A DNA stretch of 64,000 nucleotides from Marivibrio halodurans (GTDB lineage: Bacteria > Pseudomonadota > Alphaproteobacteria > UBA8366 > Aestuariispiraceae), in contig NZ_JAGMWN010000001.1 of assembly GCF_017963645.1 (NCBI RefSeq), positions 248,001 through 312,000 of the forward strand. Reading direction: 5' to 3'. The translations under genes were made by a program, and so were the position numbers. How positions within the stretch are numbered: position 1 is the first letter of the stretch; each line of letters begins with the position of its first letter. Below the pieces are notes generated by a model, which was given only the letters and a program-made list of their open reading frames with translations, was not told the DNA's origin and searched no databases. Of this stretch, positions 10,062 to 18,288 are shown in pieces.

Positions 10062-11477
10062 TCAGAGGTACCAGTCATATTCCCGGGGGCTCGGCTCACT
10101 CATGAAGTCCTCGAACTCCGCCGCCTTCACCGCATGATAGGCCTTGAGGAAATCACCGCCCATATAGCGCGGCAGGATGTCCGCCCCCTCCAGCGCGTCC
10201 AGTGCCCGCCATAGGCGGAAGGGCAAGCCCTCGTCCATCTCGGCGCCCGCGTTTCCGGTCGCGGCCTCGCTGGACGGGGTAAGGCCGTTCTCGATCCCGT
10301 GCCGCACGCCGGCCAGTACCGCCGCCATCACCAGATAGGGGTTGGCGTCGGCGCCGGCGACGCGATGCTCGATCCGACGCGCCGCGCCCCGGCCGGAGGG
10401 AACCCGGAAGGCGACGGAGCGGTTGTCATATCCCCAATCGGTCGTCACCGGCACGAACTGGTCCGGCGCGAACCGGCGATAGGCGTTCACATTGGGGGCG
10501 AAGAGGGCCATGGCCTCGCCCATGGTCGCCTGTAGCCCGGCGACCGCTTGACGCAGGGCCGTTTCCTCGGGATCGACGGTTTCGTCGAAGCGGTTGATGC
10601 CGCCCCCATCGGCAAGGCTTAGATGGATATGCAAGCCGCTGCCGCTTTGTTTCGGATAGGGCTTGGACATGAAGGTCGCATCGTAACCCATTTTTCGTGC
10701 AACGCTTTTAACGATCCGGCGCAGCAGGCAGGCATGGTCCGCCGCCAGGACCGGGTCGGCGACATGGCGCAGGTTCAACTCGAACTGGCCGGGTGCGTAT
10801 TCCGCCGAGGCTGCCGTCGCCGGCACGCCCTGGGCGGCGCACGCATCCTCGATGGCGGCGAGGATGGGGTCGAACTCCTCCAGCTTCAGCATGCCATAGA
10901 CCTGGTTCGCCCGGTGCGGACGGCCGGTCACGGTGCTGGTCGGCGGGATCGGACCACCGCCTTCCTCCTCGCGCGCGAGGTCGGTCAGGAAGAATTCAAG
11001 CTCCACCGCGACGACGGGGGTGAGGCCAAGCGCCTCCTGGAAATCCGCCGTCACCCGGCGCAATGTCTCGCGCGGTTCGAACCAGACGGGGGTGCGCGCC
11101 TCGTCCGCGCGGACGAGCCGCAGCATCACCTGCGCCGTCGGCCGGCGCGCCCAGGGAACCGGCGCGAGTGTTCCGGGAATGGCCACCGCATCCGCGTCCG
11201 GATCGCCGTCCGAGAAACCGTGGCCGAGGGGGTCGGCGCTGTTGCCCGTGACATCCAGCAAACAAGCGGCCGCGCACATCTGCAGGCCGTCCTCATAGAG
11301 CTTCGCCAAATCCTCGACCGGATAGCGCTTGCCCATGGCGAGGCCGCAAAGGTCGAAGATGAAGGCCTCGACCGTCTTGGTCCCGGGATGTTCAGTTAGG
11401 AAATGCCGTATTTCCTCCGTCGGTGTGCCCAAGAACGGAGCGGCGGGCGAGGGCGCGGCGTCGGACATCTCAGGCAT
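10062..11477 (-). CDS. Glutamine synthetase family protein (gamma-glutamylpolyamine synthetase-like)
   Basis: The 471-residue protein has the glutamine synthetase fold: a beta-grasp N-terminal domain, then the catalytic barrel with VAVELEFFLTD, SAEYAPGQFELNLRH, KQSGSGLHIHLSL and the ATP/glutamate-binding NAYRRFAPDQFVP. The sequence is closer to PuuA-type enzymes, which join glutamate to amines such as putrescine, than to GlnA. It also lacks the GlnA adenylylation tyrosine context. Substrate is therefore inferred as a small amine. I use ATG 11477 (MPEMSD); ATG 11468 or TTG 11540 are alternatives. mazG follows within 2 bases. Confidence 0.86.
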   Translation of the reverse strand: MPEMSDAAPSPAAPFLGTPTEEIRHFLTEHPGTKTVEAFIFDLCGLAMGKRYPVEDLAKLYEDGLQMCAAACLLDVTGNSADPLGHGFSDGDPDADAVAIPGTLAPVPWARRPTAQVMLRLVRADEARTPVWFEPRETLRRVTADFQEALGLTPVVAVELEFFLTDLAREEEGGGPIPPTSTVTGRPHRANQVYGMLKLEEFDPILAAIEDACAAQGVPATAASAEYAPGQFELNLRHVADPVLAADHACLLRRIVKSVARKMGYDATFMSKPYPKQSGSGLHIHLSLADGGGINRFDETVDPEETALRQAVAGLQATMGEAMALFAPNVNAYRRFAPDQFVPVTTDWGYDNRSVAFRVPSGRGAARRIEHRVAGADANPYLVMAAVLAGVRHGIENGLTPSSEAATGNAGAEMDEGLPFRLWRALDALEGADILPRYMGGDFLKAYHAVKAAEFEDFMSEPSPREYDWYL

Positions 11478-11576
11478 GATCGGCAATCCCGTCGAGGCGA
11501 TGTGGGCGGGAAGGGTGACCCGGTCCGCGCGGGCCGTCAATCCTGGCTCAACACAATGCCGACGGGAGCCTGGTTT

Positions 11577-12002
11577 TCATACGTCGAACGGCCCGAGATG
11601 TCGTCGCAATAGTGTAAGGTTCCGTCGATTGGCCTTGAATCCAAAGTCGAAGAGATCGCCAAGCAGTGGGATGCTGCCGACAAGCCAGTCGAGCCCCAGA
11701 TTAACGACCATGCGCGCCTGAACCGAAGCCGGTAAGCGATGCCGTCGCGCGACGAGGATCATATAGCCGGTCAACGCCGCCGTCGCGCTATCGCCGATAC
11801 CGGGGATCAGCCCCAGGATCGGGTCGAGACCGAAGCGGAAATTCGTACCCGGCAGGGTAAAGCGATCGTCCAGCAGGCTCGCCAACTGTTCGAGCCGCGC
11901 CAGCGTGCGTGCCCGCTCATCCATATCCTCCGCCCGGTACGGCCCGGCATAGCCCGTGCGCGGACGCCCGTCGTCATTCTTTGAAAAGGAAGCGTTCGTC
12001 AT
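11577..12002 (-). CDS. DUF4112 domain-containing protein
   Basis: The 141-residue protein matches the DUF4112 pattern: ARLEQLASLLDDRF, then PGTNFRFGLDPILGLIPGIG, then a hydrophobic segment (ATAALTGYMILVA) and LDWLVGSIPLLGDLFDFGFKAN. Family members are small proteins with one or two short membrane-associated hydrophobic stretches and no assigned function. The two GLIPGIGD/SIPLLGD motifs resemble an internal duplication. The gene stands alone, with AT-rich DNA upstream (12080-12140). Confidence 0.85.
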   Translation of the reverse strand: MTNASFSKNDDGRPRTGYAGPYRAEDMDERARTLARLEQLASLLDDRFTLPGTNFRFGLDPILGLIPGIGDSATAALTGYMILVARRHRLPASVQARMVVNLGLDWLVGSIPLLGDLFDFGFKANRRNLTLLRRHLGPFDV

Positions 12003-12179
12003 GACCGCCTAAATGGCGACGACGCACGCGAACCGCAAGGATCATGGGTCGCAAGGGACCGTTACCCTTGCCGTCGGCCGACTGCACAAAAGTCCGATAA
12101 TGTATATTATGGAAAATATATGTTTTGGTGAAGTTTCTTATACATCAAATGATTGTCAGGCGATGCTGTGCCGGAAGCG

Positions 12180-13001
12180 TTAGACGGTCAGTCGCATCGT
12201 ATCGAAGGCCGGTTCGATATCCGGCGGCAGTTCCGCCTTCAGCGTCGCGTAGTCGAGGTCGATATGCATGTTGGTCAGGACGGCCCGGCCCGGTCCCAAC
12301 CGGTCTATCCAGCGAAGCGCGTCGGACAGGCTGAAATGACTGGGATGCGGTGTCGGACGAAGTGCGTCGATGATCAGGAGGTCGAGCCCCTCGAAACGCG
12401 GAATGCTCGCCGTCGGAATATCGTTCGCGTCCGGGATATAACCCGCGCTGCGGCCGCGGTGATCGAACCGGAATCCGGCGGTGCCCGGCATGGCCCCATG
12501 AACGACCGGTACCGCCTCGACCGCGAGGTCCTTCAGTATCAAGGGTGCTGACAGTCTATTGAGCGTCATGATCGGCGGATAGCCGGCCGCGCCCGAGAAA
12601 CAATAGGCGAAGCGATCCTCCAGCACGTCCGCCGTCTCCGGCAGCGCGTGGACGGCCGCGCGTTCATGATGCTTGATCACATAGGCCCGCAGGTCGTCGA
12701 TCCCATGGGCCTGATCCGCATGGGCATGGGTGAAGCAGACGGCGTCGATCCGCTCCGGCGGGCCGATCGCCAGCATCTGTTCTCGGAAATCCGGGGCAAC
12801 GTCGATCAGCACCGTCACCTCCGCGGCCTCGGCCAGAAGCGCGCAGCGCCGGCGGCGGTTTTTCGGATTGGACGGATCGCATAGGCCCCAATCGCCCGTG
12901 GCGCGCGGCACGCCGCCGGAGGAGCCGCACCCCAGTATCGTCAGGACGAGATCGCCCTCCCCCGCCGTCTCCGCGTTAATTTCCGCGCCCGGGCCCGCCA
13001 T
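12180..13001 (-). CDS. MBL-fold metallo-hydrolase (PhnP-like)
   Basis: The 273-residue protein has the metallo-beta-lactamase fold, with the start motif ILGCGSSGGVPR (about 22-33) and the zinc motif THAHADQAHGIDDL (HxHxDH, residues 92-97). It resembles the PhnP/cyclic-phosphodiesterase branch, which hydrolyses phosphodiesters. The true substrate in this conserved position is not known. Its start lies 4 bases after the tatD stop, so it is translated with tatD as the last gene of the dac-tmk-holB-tatD unit. Confidence 0.9.
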   Translation of the reverse strand: MAGPGAEINAETAGEGDLVLTILGCGSSGGVPRATGDWGLCDPSNPKNRRRRCALLAEAAEVTVLIDVAPDFREQMLAIGPPERIDAVCFTHAHADQAHGIDDLRAYVIKHHERAAVHALPETADVLEDRFAYCFSGAAGYPPIMTLNRLSAPLILKDLAVEAVPVVHGAMPGTAGFRFDHRGRSAGYIPDANDIPTASIPRFEGLDLLIIDALRPTPHPSHFSLSDALRWIDRLGPGRAVLTNMHIDLDYATLKAELPPDIEPAFDTMRLTV

Positions 13002-13005
13002 CCGC

Positions 13006-13785
13006 TCACGCGGCCTTCGCGAAGAGGGTTCGGAAGTTCCGGGTCGTCACCTCGGCCAATTCCTCGGCCGATACGTCCTTCAACGCGGCGAGCGCCTCGG
13101 CCGTGTGAACGACGAAGGCGGGTTCGTTCTGTTTGCCGCGCTTGGGCACGGGCGCGAGATAGGGCGAGTCCGTCTCGACCAAAAGCCGATCCAATGGCAC
13201 GTCGCGCACGGCGTCCCGCAATTCCTCCGCCTTCTTGAAGGTCAGAATGCCTGATATGGAGATATAGAGGCCGAGCTTAACCGCCTCTTCCCCCAGCCAT
13301 TTCGAGGAACTGAAGCAGTGGATGACGCCGGGGAACGGGCCGCCTTCCCGATGCTCTTCCCTTAGGATGGCGATCGTGTCCTCGTCCGCGTCGCGGGTAT
13401 GGACGATGAGCGGCAGGCCGGTCTCCCGCGCCGCGCGAATATGGGCGCGGAAGCTTTTCTGTTGGGTCCCGCGCGGGCTGTGCTCATAGAAATAATCGAG
13501 GCCGGTCTCTCCGATCCCGACCACCTTCGGGTGCCGTGCCCACGCGACCAGCTGTTCGGTCGTCGTCTCCGGTTCGCTGCCGGCTTCGTGCGGGTGGATG
13601 CCGACGCTGCAGGTTACATCCTCGAACCGTTCGGCTATGGCGCGCACGGTCTCGAACTGGGTGACCTTGGTGCAGATCGTGACCAGCCGTTCGATCCCGG
13701 CGCGGCGGGCGGCGCCGACGACCTCTTCCAAATCGCGGCCGTCGCGTTCGAGATAGTCGAGGTGACAATGGCTATCGACGAGCAT
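13006..13785 (-). CDS. tatD: TatD family metal-dependent hydrolase (deoxyribonuclease)
   Basis: The 259-residue protein is a TIM-barrel metal-dependent hydrolase with 3'-5' exonuclease activity in characterised members. Metal ligands are seen in DSHCHLDYL (H6, H8), in GIGETGLDYFYE (E), HTRDADED, VIHCFSSS and ETDSPYLAP. These five blocks run in the family order and the length is normal. In related genomes metG commonly lies between holB and tatD, but here only 107 bases separate them. Confidence 0.94.
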   Translation of the reverse strand: MLVDSHCHLDYLERDGRDLEEVVGAARRAGIERLVTICTKVTQFETVRAIAERFEDVTCSVGIHPHEAGSEPETTTEQLVAWARHPKVVGIGETGLDYFYEHSPRGTQQKSFRAHIRAARETGLPLIVHTRDADEDTIAILREEHREGGPFPGVIHCFSSSKWLGEEAVKLGLYISISGILTFKKAEELRDAVRDVPLDRLLVETDSPYLAPVPKRGKQNEPAFVVHTAEALAALKDVSAEELAEVTTRNFRTLFAKAA

Positions 13786-13892
13786 CGGTTCGGATCCTGC
13801 CGGATTTGCGGAAGAGTGAGCGGTCGGAACGGAACAACCCGTGACTTAAGGGCTGGGGCGCGGCTTGTCCAGCCGGGCCCGTCATTATGGAC

Positions 13893-15050
13893 CTATGCGC
13901 CTCCCCGGCTCAAACGCTGCATTTCCGTAAAGAGCGCGAAGGTTATCTGACGCCGGTCCAGATTGGCCGGCGGGTGCGCCTGTCCCAGCAACTCGACCGC
14001 CCTGTCGCGGATCGTCAATACCGGCCCGGGTCCGCCGCCGAGGTCGCGGAACGCCGCGATCGCCTGCGCGTCGGCGGTATCGATCGGGGCCGGCCCCTCG
14101 CCTGTCGCGATGCCGCGAACCAGCCGCTTGAACCACCAATCCATCAGATCGCCGAGCGCATCATAGGCCGCTTCCCGTCCCTTCCCGGCGACCCGGTCGG
14201 CAAGGCGCGAGACGTGGCCTATATCCGGTTCGCGCGGTCGGGAAAGGAGCGCCGTCAGATCACCGAAAAGACCGAGCCCCCCGGCGGCTTGATAGGCGAG
14301 CGCCCGGCCGACGCTGCCTTCCGCGATGCGGGCGAGGGTGCGGGCCTCCTCCTCCGGCGTCTCGGGGCGATAGCGCCTCACGAGGCTTGCCACCCTGTCA
14401 TCGTCCAGCGCCTTGAATTGCAGCTTGCGGCAGCGCGAGCGGATCGTCGGAAGAAGTCCGCCTGGCGAATGGCTGATCAACAGGAAGGCCGCGCGGGGCG
14501 GCGGTTCCTCCAATGCCTTCAGGATGGCGTTGGCGGAACTGGTGTTGAAGTCGTCCGCCGGGTCGACGATCACGACGCGCCAAGGGCTTATCGCCGATGT
14601 CTGATAGGTGAAATCAACCACGCGCCGGGTCTGGAAGACATTGATGATGGTCGCGGTCGGCTTGCCGGCGGCATCCATCATGCCGCGCGTGAGAACGCGC
14701 ATATCCGGATGGCCAGCGGAGGCGACGAGGCGCGCAGTCTGACTTTCCCCGGAGATGGCGAGCCCGTCGGCGGCCAGGGCGTCGCCGAAGAGGTTGCTGC
14801 CCCCTTCCCCGCCGCCATCCTCCGCGCCGCCATTGGCCAGGATGAAGCGTGCGAGCCGATAGGCGAAGGTCGCCTTGCCGATCCCTTCCGCCCCGCAGAG
14901 CAACCAGGCATGCGGGAAGCGCCCGCTGTTCCAGGCATCGAGGACCGTCGCCTCGGCCTCATCGTGTCCTTCGAGGTGCGGGTTCCGGCGTGGCTCGAAC
15001 GGATCGATCGTTTGCGTTTCCTCGCTCGTCGCGCGCGCGGCCTTAGCCAT
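13893..15050 (-). CDS. holB: DNA polymerase III subunit delta'
   Basis: Delta' is the AAA+ clamp-loader stator of the replicative polymerase. The 385-residue protein has the delta'-type Walker A GAEGIGKATF near residue 50. Typical delta' blocks follow: WRVVIVDPADDFNTSSANA, LKALEEPPPRAAFLLISHSP and RSRCRKLQFKAL. The start is the ATG at 15050, which overlaps the last codons of tmk by 8 bases, a translational-coupling arrangement. A longer open frame to 15245 would lie inside tmk and is not used. Confidence 0.93.
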   Translation of the reverse strand: MAKAARATSEETQTIDPFEPRRNPHLEGHDEAEATVLDAWNSGRFPHAWLLCGAEGIGKATFAYRLARFILANGGAEDGGGEGGSNLFGDALAADGLAISGESQTARLVASAGHPDMRVLTRGMMDAAGKPTATIINVFQTRRVVDFTYQTSAISPWRVVIVDPADDFNTSSANAILKALEEPPPRAAFLLISHSPGGLLPTIRSRCRKLQFKALDDDRVASLVRRYRPETPEEEARTLARIAEGSVGRALAYQAAGGLGLFGDLTALLSRPREPDIGHVSRLADRVAGKGREAAYDALGDLMDWWFKRLVRGIATGEGPAPIDTADAQAIAAFRDLGGGPGPVLTIRDRAVELLGQAHPPANLDRRQITFALFTEMQRLSRGGA

Positions 15051-15699
15051 CCACACCCCCCGCCGCGGACAGCCCGCTATCCGGCAAACGATCGGCCACC
15101 AGCTTACGGACCGCGTCGGCGACCACGTATTCCTCCGCAGTCGCGTCGATAACCGCGCAGCGCACCGGTTCCTCCGCCGCGATGTCCAGGAAGGCCCGGC
15201 GTAATCGGTCGTGGAAGCCGGTCCCCATCCGCTCGAAACGATCATCGCCGCCGCGCTTACCCGCGCGAGCGAGGCCGTCGCCCACCGGAATATCGAGGAT
15301 CAAGGTCAGGTCCGGCGTGAAATCTCCGAGCGTGAGGCGCCCGATTTCGCGAACCCAGTCGCGACCTAACCCATGACCCGCGCCTTGATAGGCGGCGGTG
15401 CTGTCGGCGAACCGATCGCAAAGAACCCACTCCCCAGCCGCGAGAGCGGGCTTTATCACCCGTTCGACATGGTCACGTCGCGCGGCCAGGATCAGCAATG
15501 TCTCCGAAACCGGGTCCCAGCGATCCGTCTCGCCGGAGACGAGCAGTGCGCGGATCGCCTCCGCGCCGGGAGAGCCACCGGGTTCCCGGGTTGTCCTGAC
15601 ATCTCTCCCCGCCAGTTCAAGGGAGGTTGCCAGGTGTTTGATTTGAGTGGATTTTCCGGCGCCTTCCCCTCCCTCCACGGTGATTAGGCGGCCGCTCAT
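15043..15699 (-). CDS. tmk: Thymidylate kinase
   Basis: This enzyme phosphorylates dTMP to dTDP for DNA synthesis. The 218-residue product has the P-loop GGEGAGKST (10-18), the DR motif region TTREPGGSPGAEAIR, the DRFADSTAAYQG block and the lid segment KRGGDDRFERMG. Length and motif order are normal. It is followed by holB with an 8-base overlap and preceded by the D,D-carboxypeptidase gene with a 16-base gap. Confidence 0.96.
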   Translation of the reverse strand: MSGRLITVEGGEGAGKSTQIKHLATSLELAGRDVRTTREPGGSPGAEAIRALLVSGETDRWDPVSETLLILAARRDHVERVIKPALAAGEWVLCDRFADSTAAYQGAGHGLGRDWVREIGRLTLGDFTPDLTLILDIPVGDGLARAGKRGGDDRFERMGTGFHDRLRRAFLDIAAEEPVRCAVIDATAEEYVVADAVRKLVADRLPDSGLSAAGGVDG

Positions 15700-15715
15700 G
15701 CCTGCTCTCTCGCCT

Positions 15716-16867
15716 TCACTCGTTCCCGCCGAAGACGAGATATTGCAGCGCGGCCTGGATTCGGCCGAAGGCGCCCAATTTCTCGACCGCGCGCGCGGCC
15801 TTGACGGGCACGGTGATGGTGTCCAGCCCCGGCGCGGTAATCCGCACCTCGCCCACGGTTTGGCCGGCCTCTATGGGCGCTTCCAGCGGTTGCGTGCCGA
15901 CGAGCGTCACCTTCATCTCGTCCCGCTTCTTTCGGCGCAACGTGACGGCCACATCTTGATCGATGATCGCGGGGATCGTCCCCTGACGGCCGAGCCAGAC
16001 CGGGATATCGTTCACCACCTCGCCCGCCTTGAAGAGCCCGTAGGTTCCGAATTCCCGGAATCCCCAGTCGATCAACCGCTCGGCCTCCTTGGCCCGGTCC
16101 CCGGTGGAGTCCAGACCATTGACCACCAACAGCAATCGCCGGCCGTTCCGCACGGCCGAGGCGGTCAGCCCATATCCCGAATCGTCGGTAAAGCCTGTCT
16201 TCAGGCCGTCCGCGCCAATATTGCGATAAAGCAGTGGATTTCGGTTCTGCTGGGTGATGTTGGCGTAGGTGAATTCGGTTTGGGAATAGAGGTGGTAATA
16301 TTCCGGGAACCGCTCGATCAGCGCTTCCGCCAGCGTCACGAGGTCGCGAGCGGTAGTATAGTGCTGCGGGTCGGGCCAGCCGCTGGCATTCTTGAACTGG
16401 GTGTTCTCCATGCCCAGTTCGCGCGCTTTGGCCGTCATCTCGCGCGCGAAGGCCTCCTCGGTGCCCGCGACCCCCTCGGCCACGACGATTGTCGCGTCGT
16501 TACCGGACTGGATGATGATGCCGCGCAGCAGATCCTCGATCTTCACGCGCTCGCCGACTTCGACGAACATCTTCGACCCCCCCTTGCGCCAAGCCTTTTC
16601 GCTGACGGGAAAGGTGTCGTCGAGCGACAACGTGCCGTTCTGCAGGCGCTCGAACACGAGGAAGGCGGTCATCAGCTTGGTCATCGAGGCGGGATACATC
16701 CGCTGATCGGCATTGACGCTGAGCAACTCGGTATCGGTCTCGAGATCGACCATCAGCGCTTGGCGCGCGCTCGTTTCCGGCGATTGGGCGAGCGCCAGGC
16801 CGGCACTGAAGATCAAGGCCATGGCGGCCGACAGGCCCGCACGGAACAGTTGGAGAAAAAACGGCAT
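15716..16867 (-). CDS. D-alanyl-D-alanine carboxypeptidase (penicillin-binding protein 5/6 family)
   Basis: This periplasmic serine peptidase trims the terminal D-Ala from peptidoglycan stem peptides. The 383-residue protein begins with a signal peptide ending near ALA-Q (about residue 27). The active site motifs are SMTK (S61-K64), SGN (121-123) and KTG (223-225), followed by the C-terminal beta domain (GEVVNDIPVWLGRQG) that ends in an amphipathic-helix-like stretch for membrane binding. I use ATG 16867, with AGGA about 10 bases upstream, rather than TTG 16888. Confidence 0.93.
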   Translation of the reverse strand: MPFFLQLFRAGLSAAMALIFSAGLALAQSPETSARQALMVDLETDTELLSVNADQRMYPASMTKLMTAFLVFERLQNGTLSLDDTFPVSEKAWRKGGSKMFVEVGERVKIEDLLRGIIIQSGNDATIVVAEGVAGTEEAFAREMTAKARELGMENTQFKNASGWPDPQHYTTARDLVTLAEALIERFPEYYHLYSQTEFTYANITQQNRNPLLYRNIGADGLKTGFTDDSGYGLTASAVRNGRRLLLVVNGLDSTGDRAKEAERLIDWGFREFGTYGLFKAGEVVNDIPVWLGRQGTIPAIIDQDVAVTLRRKKRDEMKVTLVGTQPLEAPIEAGQTVGEVRITAPGLDTITVPVKAARAVEKLGAFGRIQAALQYLVFGGNE

Positions 16868-16964
16868 GGGTCGATCCTGAACAGTCAAAAACGGAGAGGC
16901 GTCGAGGGGTCGGCACCGTGGACGGCATCAAACTCGCATGAGCATCCGGCTCCGTCCAGGGGCC

Positions 16965-17016
16965 ATTGGACGCACCGGAAGCGATGCCGAAAGGCTATTA
17001 GGCGTCCAATTCGGCA
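16965..17016. repeat. Two interleaved inverted repeats between rlpA and the carboxypeptidase gene
   Basis: ATTGGACGC (16965-16973) pairs perfectly with GCGTCCAAT (17002-17010). TGCCGAA (16985-16991) pairs perfectly with TTCGGCA (17010-17016). The second repeat starts inside the loop of the first and ends outside it, so in RNA the two helices would form a pseudoknot or be alternatives. No T-tract follows on either strand. Confidence 0.5.
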
Positions 17017-17051
17017 TGAGTGTGGCAACCATCGCCCCTACCTTCACGGGG

Positions 17052-18161
17052 CTAGTCATTGACCACGATATGCGCGTCGTTGAAGCCCGCGTCCTGTACC
17101 GAGGCAAGCAGCATGTCGGCCCGGTCGACCTCCTTGATCGGACCAATTCGGACGCGGAAGAGCGGGGTCTCGCTCTTGTTGATCTGCTGGATCACGACGG
17201 GGCCGAGCGGGCGCAATCTAGCCTGAGCCTGGATCGCGTTCACATGCTGGGCGAAGGCGCCAGCCTGGATGAAGATGTCGGGGTTCGGTGAAACGGGCAC
17301 CACGCTCAAGGATTCCTCGCCCACCGGCTGCTCGTCCAGCGGCGCGCGCTCGATCTGATCGGGCGACGAGGGACGGCCTCGCAGATCGACATTGTAGGCA
17401 GTGCCTTCGGCGGCCGCGACCTCGACCCCGGGGGGCGCGGCCAGATCCTCGCTATCCACATCCGGCGCGGGGGCCGCTTCCGGGGCCGGCACCTCCTCGC
17501 GTCCCGCATTGGTGCTGGGCGCCGTCGAGGCGGCGGCCGCGCCCGGCTGGCCCAGCGCGGCGATCGTGGGACGCGGTCCCCGCCCCTGCATGAAGGCGGC
17601 GAGCTTCCGGCTTTCCTCCGCCAGCAGCTCGACACGGACCAGCGCGGTCCCCTTCTGCTCGAAACCCAGAAGCTGGGCGGCTTTGCGCGACAGATCGATG
17701 ATCCGGTTCTGCGAGAACGGTCCCCGGTCGTTAACCTTGACCTTGAGCGAGCGCCCGTTCTCCAGATTGGTCACGCGCACGATCGAGGGCATCGGCAGCG
17801 TCCGATGCGCGGCGGAAACCTTCCATTGGTCGAAGATGGCGCCGTTCGCGGTCGGCTTGCCGTGGAAGTTCGGGCCGTACCAGGAGGCGATGCCCTCCTC
17901 GACATATTCCTCGTCCTCGCGGGGATAATACCAGATGTTCTTGATCTGATAGGCCTTACCAATCTTGTAGCTCGTGCCGTTGCCGGCGGCATCGGGGTCG
18001 GCCGGGGCGGTCGGTGTCCCGCCACCGATCTGCTTCGCCGCCTGGGAGACGAACTGAACCTCCGCGCAACCACCGATGACAAGGGCGGCCGCGACAATCA
18101 ACCCCACGGCCGACGACAGCCGCAGGTTCTGGGTGGCCCGTGCGATACCTCGTTGTTTCAC
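17052..18161 (-). CDS. rlpA: RlpA-like septal lytic transglycosylase lipoprotein with SPOR domain
   Basis: RlpA cleaves peptidoglycan strands lacking stem peptides and acts at the septum. The 369-residue protein has a lipoprotein signal peptide with lipobox VIGGC (Cys at residue 32). A double-psi beta-barrel RlpA domain follows (EEGIASWYGPNFHGKPTANG, then KVKVNDRGPF), then a low-complexity Ala/Pro linker, then a C-terminal SPOR domain (FIQAGAFAQHVNAIQAQARL) that binds denuded glycan. A GTG at 18161 behind AAAGGGG gives a standard signal peptide (MKQRGIARAT); TTG 18182 is an alternative. It sits upstream of the carboxypeptidase, so both are cell-wall enzymes. Confidence 0.92.
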   Translation of the reverse strand: MKQRGIARATQNLRLSSAVGLIVAAALVIGGCAEVQFVSQAAKQIGGGTPTAPADPDAAGNGTSYKIGKAYQIKNIWYYPREDEEYVEEGIASWYGPNFHGKPTANGAIFDQWKVSAAHRTLPMPSIVRVTNLENGRSLKVKVNDRGPFSQNRIIDLSRKAAQLLGFEQKGTALVRVELLAEESRKLAAFMQGRGPRPTIAALGQPGAAAASTAPSTNAGREEVPAPEAAPAPDVDSEDLAAPPGVEVAAAEGTAYNVDLRGRPSSPDQIERAPLDEQPVGEESLSVVPVSPNPDIFIQAGAFAQHVNAIQAQARLRPLGPVVIQQINKSETPLFRVRIGPIKEVDRADMLLASVQDAGFNDAHIVVND

Positions 18162-18288
18162 CCCCGTAATCCCCTTTGACAAGGATGCGCCCTTCCCGTC
18201 GCCGATTGCTCGAAGAAAACGATCGCGGAACGCCCAGCCGAACCGGCGCGCCCCGAAATCCGGAACCCCATGACCATCATTTCACGCG

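Noticed and set aside
15647-17062. 471-codon + strand open frame across tmk and carboxypeptidase genes
   Set aside because: It is antisense to two strongly supported enzymes and has no family resemblance.
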